Shown: one piece after another, positions 60,717 through 64,000 of the stretch
Numbering within the stretch: position 1 is the first letter of the stretch
How the letters are laid out: the number at the start of each line of letters is the position of its first letter
NCBI GenBank assembly: GCA_019614645.1
Contig: JABWDB010000002.1
Location: forward strand, 14,917,501-14,981,500
DNA length: 64,000 nt
Source of the DNA: Stratiolaelaps scimitus
Taxonomy: Eukaryota > Arthropoda > Arachnida > Mesostigmata > Laelapidae
Direction: 5' to 3'
Program-made: the position numbers and the translations under genes
Notes under the pieces: generated by a model
Seen by the model: only the letters and a program-made list of their open reading frames with translations
Database searches by the model: none
What the model was told of the DNA's origin: nothing

Positions 60717-61141
60717 GTGAAGTTTTGGAACTAAAAATTTGAAGTTAGGTTTGATCAATAACTTCGAAAATACCTCATATTCTTACGATGATCTCGTTGT
60801 TCTCGAAGCCAACTCGACTGTAGGAATAGTATTTTGTCCGCGTTCTTAACACTCTCGTGAACAATCCTTCTCCCATCGAATGAGTCAACAATTGTTGCAC
60901 AAGAAAAGAATAGACTCTATGCTTTCGATTTGTGTGTATCATCCGTCCCCGAATGGACAATTGTTGTATAGCGACAGCTATTATATTATGGAGAAGATTT
61001 GATTTCGTTGAATTCTTGAGATATTCGAGAGCTCTGAGAAAAAGTCACTTTAACGATAGTTAACGACAGAACATCATTCGTTTTGTAAGCCTAGATATAA
61101 TAGAATATTGTTTAGGAACAAGGTAAAAATAAACGCATGAA

Positions 61142-61185
<44 letters not shown>

Positions 61186-63808
61186 TATATGAGCAAAGCA
61201 GATGAACAGAGCAGGCTAATCTAGAAATATTGAATTGCTTAATACCAAATGGATTAACTTGACACCACTTGACAAGTATGTTTGAGAAGTGTCGTAGAAA
61301 TCGGCACTAGGGCTTTCGCACTCTAGGTTCGGTATACTGTCACTGTGACGGAACACACGAAGTGCCGCCGGAACCAGTAATATTATGCATGTGTGCTTTA
61401 TTCTGCAACGATGGTCCTCATAATGCGATTATTATATATGATATAATATTAATATAATTTTATCGGTGGTGAAGTCTGTTTGAAAATAAAGGGTGACCTT
61501 CGAGATTGTCTCTGTTGACACGTGGACGATATATATATATATATATATCTATATAAACAACGCTCACAAACAATTCTCAATGCTACCTTCTGCAAGATAT
61601 GCCACCCGTATGCTATTGGTAAGTGTATTAAGCGAAGCCAGCCATCTCGCGCTGCTATGAAAGGTGATCTTATCTTTTAGTAACATGACTATTTTTATTT
61701 TTTTTATCATCATAGCGAAAATACTATATGCGAATACACATGCACTTTATATATACCTGACTAAGTGAACGGAGTGTTCATCGTGCCAAGTTATCGAGAA
61801 CAGAAAGCTAGGCTAAATCGAGTGAAACGCATTAAAACGCTAAGCGAAACGTCAACCTTAGCCGGATGCTTCACCGCAACGGATCGACGCAAATTTCAAG
61901 TGGCTTCTAATAAATCTCTTTTCTCTCTTAGGCACTGCTCTAGCAACCTGCGTTGAGCTCCACTATCACAGTGATCTGTTGTATCAGACATTATATATAT
62001 ATATATATGTTTTCATCTTGGGTAATGTTTAAGCTGCATTGCCGAGAATACGCAACCGACGAAAGCTATTGATGTGCCCTATAGCGTTCACTTGTTTTGT
62101 CGAGTCGAAAAGGAGTGATTAAGGATTGTACTAATTTTCTTTTGTAAAATTCACGTTCGATTTCAACAAAGTTTTGCGTGAACACCTATCCAATATTGCT
62201 ATGTATTGAAGCCTCACGTGGCATTGCCGTCACCGGTGGTATCGAGCAGTCGTGAAATACAGGTACACAATACACACACACAGTTGGTTGTGCACAATCT
62301 CCAACAGAAAGGATAGCTAGCGACCTTGTTGTTAATCCAATTATTATACTACGATTACTAGAGATTAAATCTCAGTAAAATACATATGGGTATATGAAAT
62401 ATCGGAACATTCTGCTCGCTCGACCTAAACAAGCTCCTACACAAGGACCCGCCAACCTAGTAGGTATGATTGCTTGCGTTATTATTGCACACGCAGTGTG
62501 CCATCTCTAGTGTGGCGCTTTGTAAATATTTATTACTGATTAGTTGCAATTACCTCTGATGACTAGGCACAACTGGAAATAAATGACATTATAAATATTA
62601 TGTGCACTTTCGTAGCTGCCACTTATTATACTTTACGTATGGTAATACTATTCTGTAAACGGGACCTTGGCCGAGGTCGACATTGTCCGGAGGAAGGCGA
62701 TGGCATTGGCTCTCTGCCTCACAGAGAAGGACAGGCGGACAGGCGCGCTACCGCGTAACTGGGGGTGGTCGCACATAAGAAGATGCTAGAGTGTCAACCA
62801 CCGTGGCGTCCCAAACGAGGTGCTGACCTCGGTGGAAGGGGATGAGAGTGAGGCCGTCAGGGCGGCGCCCATCGGTAGTGTCGAGGCCCTGCGGCCCCTT
62901 TGTGCAAGGGATACCGGCGGAGCGGAGGGCCTCACGAGCGTGTCATTAAGCATCGTATGTCGCGGATAGCGACCGGCGCTACGCTCGCACGATAGCCCTT
63001 GGTGGCCATTCGATGCGACAAATAAGTCCTAATTATTGTATGTTTGAATAAAAGTCGCTATTCTGTAGACTGCATACCGCCGGGGGAATTTTGTATGAAA
63101 GGTATTATGGGGGTACTACTAAGCATGTCTAACGTTTGGAAACCTTACAATTAATCGTTACTAATTACACCTGATTTTCGGTGCAGTTTTTAATTTTCGT
63201 ATCGTCAGACCCAAAATTTCAATAGACATGAGCATCTCGAGTAAAAAACGTAAAGTAGACAACGCTCAAATAAGTCACCTAAAAAACCTCGGCCAAAATC
63301 TGGCAGGTCCTTCAACCTTACATTCCCTGACAAAAAATATTTGTGGATTTTTATTTTTAAGTATATGTTACTCTTTTATATGTATATGCTTATAATCTAC
63401 ACCTCTACGAACAGACATAATTAACAAAAAAACACATTAACGAATAAAGACACTTGCCTTCGAAAACATGAAACTCGACATCAACTTTGGCATGGAGTTG
63501 AGTCGTTATTTGACCACATTGTTGACCGTATGCTTGGCAATTCAAATCATTTTGGAAACGATTGCAATTAGGTTAATTACTAAACTCACGTCTGGCACTG
63601 CCAGATGTCATATAAACAGGTGTGCGCGAGGTCCCGCCACGACACAAGGATCATCACAAAGAGTCGTAAAGGCCACATGACCAAGATTTATATATATATA
63701 TATACATGTGATTGGACGCTAGCGCCTACGTAGTTGTTTAGCGTCGGCTGATCGATCGATTGATCGAAGCCTTCTGTTCGTGTAGCGTAGAAATTCAGTG
63801 CAACAGCT
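59837..63808. other. Region upstream of UBC9
   Basis: The first few hundred bases should hold the UBC9 5' UTR and promoter. (TA)n tracts occur near 60680-60712, 61147-61190, 61531-61550 and 61990-62008. A GC-rich island lies at 62660-63010. A 70-codon frame at 63468-63680 has a hydrophobic start but no recognised domain. Confidence 0.45.
62660..63050 (+). mobile_element. Possible degenerate retroelement fragment
   Basis: This island is clearly GC-richer than its AT-rich surroundings. One plus-strand frame stays coding-like (TLAEVDIVRRKAMALAL, then after one stop SVNHRGVPNEVLTSVEGDES) to a second stop, followed by an AATAAA-type end (tgtttgaataaaag). This looks like the decayed 3' end of a transposable element, but no diagnostic domain is visible. 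Confidence 0.3.
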
Positions 63809-63878
63809 ATGTCGTTAAGCGGCGCAGGCTTGGCCTGCGTCTGCCTTTTAGTGGTCTTCGAAGCTGTGCTTTCTGAGG
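63809..63878 (+). CDS. Possible first exon encoding a signal peptide (partial)
   Basis: From an ATG the frame reads MSLSGAGLACVCLLVVFEAV LSE and then meets a donor (g|gtgaga). A short polar start, a hydrophobic core and small residues near the end fit a secretory signal peptide. The remaining exons would lie beyond the window, so identity is unknown. The overlapping minus-strand frame (63688-63888) is less persuasive. Confidence 0.35.
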
Positions 63879-64000
63879 GTGAGATCACAACCTAAGTTAT
63901 TCGGGGGTTGCCGAGAGGTACTTTCATGCACTCAGAATTATAGTGCGGGATTCATCATTATCAGCGTGTTACGTTATCCTACCTGTTGATGGCATCTTCG

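Overview
This is arthropod-like nuclear DNA. Genes are split by GT-AG introns, polyglutamine and polyasparagine runs are coding, (TA)n microsatellites are dense, and tRNA-derived SINEs lie in introns and intergenic DNA. Nothing bacterial or organellar is visible. A mite or other chelicerate would fit, but that assignment is inference. Gene models below were joined by hand from translated exons, splice consensus and reading-phase continuity; they have not been checked against transcripts.

Layout, left to right. (1) 0.9-2.6 kb, plus: a cyclin B gene in 3 exons. (2) 5.8-7.4 kb, plus: a small four-helix membrane protein in 4 exons. (3) 14.0-8.6 kb, minus: a UBE3D-like E3 ubiquitin ligase in 12 coding exons, convergent with (2). 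(4) 20.5-40.5 kb, plus: Sec16, the large scaffold of ER exit sites, in about 16-17 coding exons and roughly 2,650-2,830 residues; this gene dominates the window. (5) 49.0-44.8 kb, minus: an unidentified gene with low-complexity exons, three of which carry a related NRxS-x-x-FK-x-x-x-x-PL motif. (6) 52.9-51.4 kb, minus: a second, diverged cyclin B gene with the same intron positions as (1). (7) 59.8-56.7 kb, minus: the SUMO-conjugating enzyme UBC9, complete with its catalytic cysteine. (8) At 63.8 kb, plus: a possible signal-peptide first exon running off the window.

The genes do not form a pathway. Cyclin B, UBE3D (a ligase family described as recognising cyclin B) and UBC9 all touch cell-cycle or ubiquitin-like control, but in an animal genome this closeness may be chance. 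The least explained parts are the repeated-motif exons at 44.8-48.1 kb, the long readable extension of a Sec16 internal exon, the paired cyclin B genes, and a dispersed SINE family of at least six copies.
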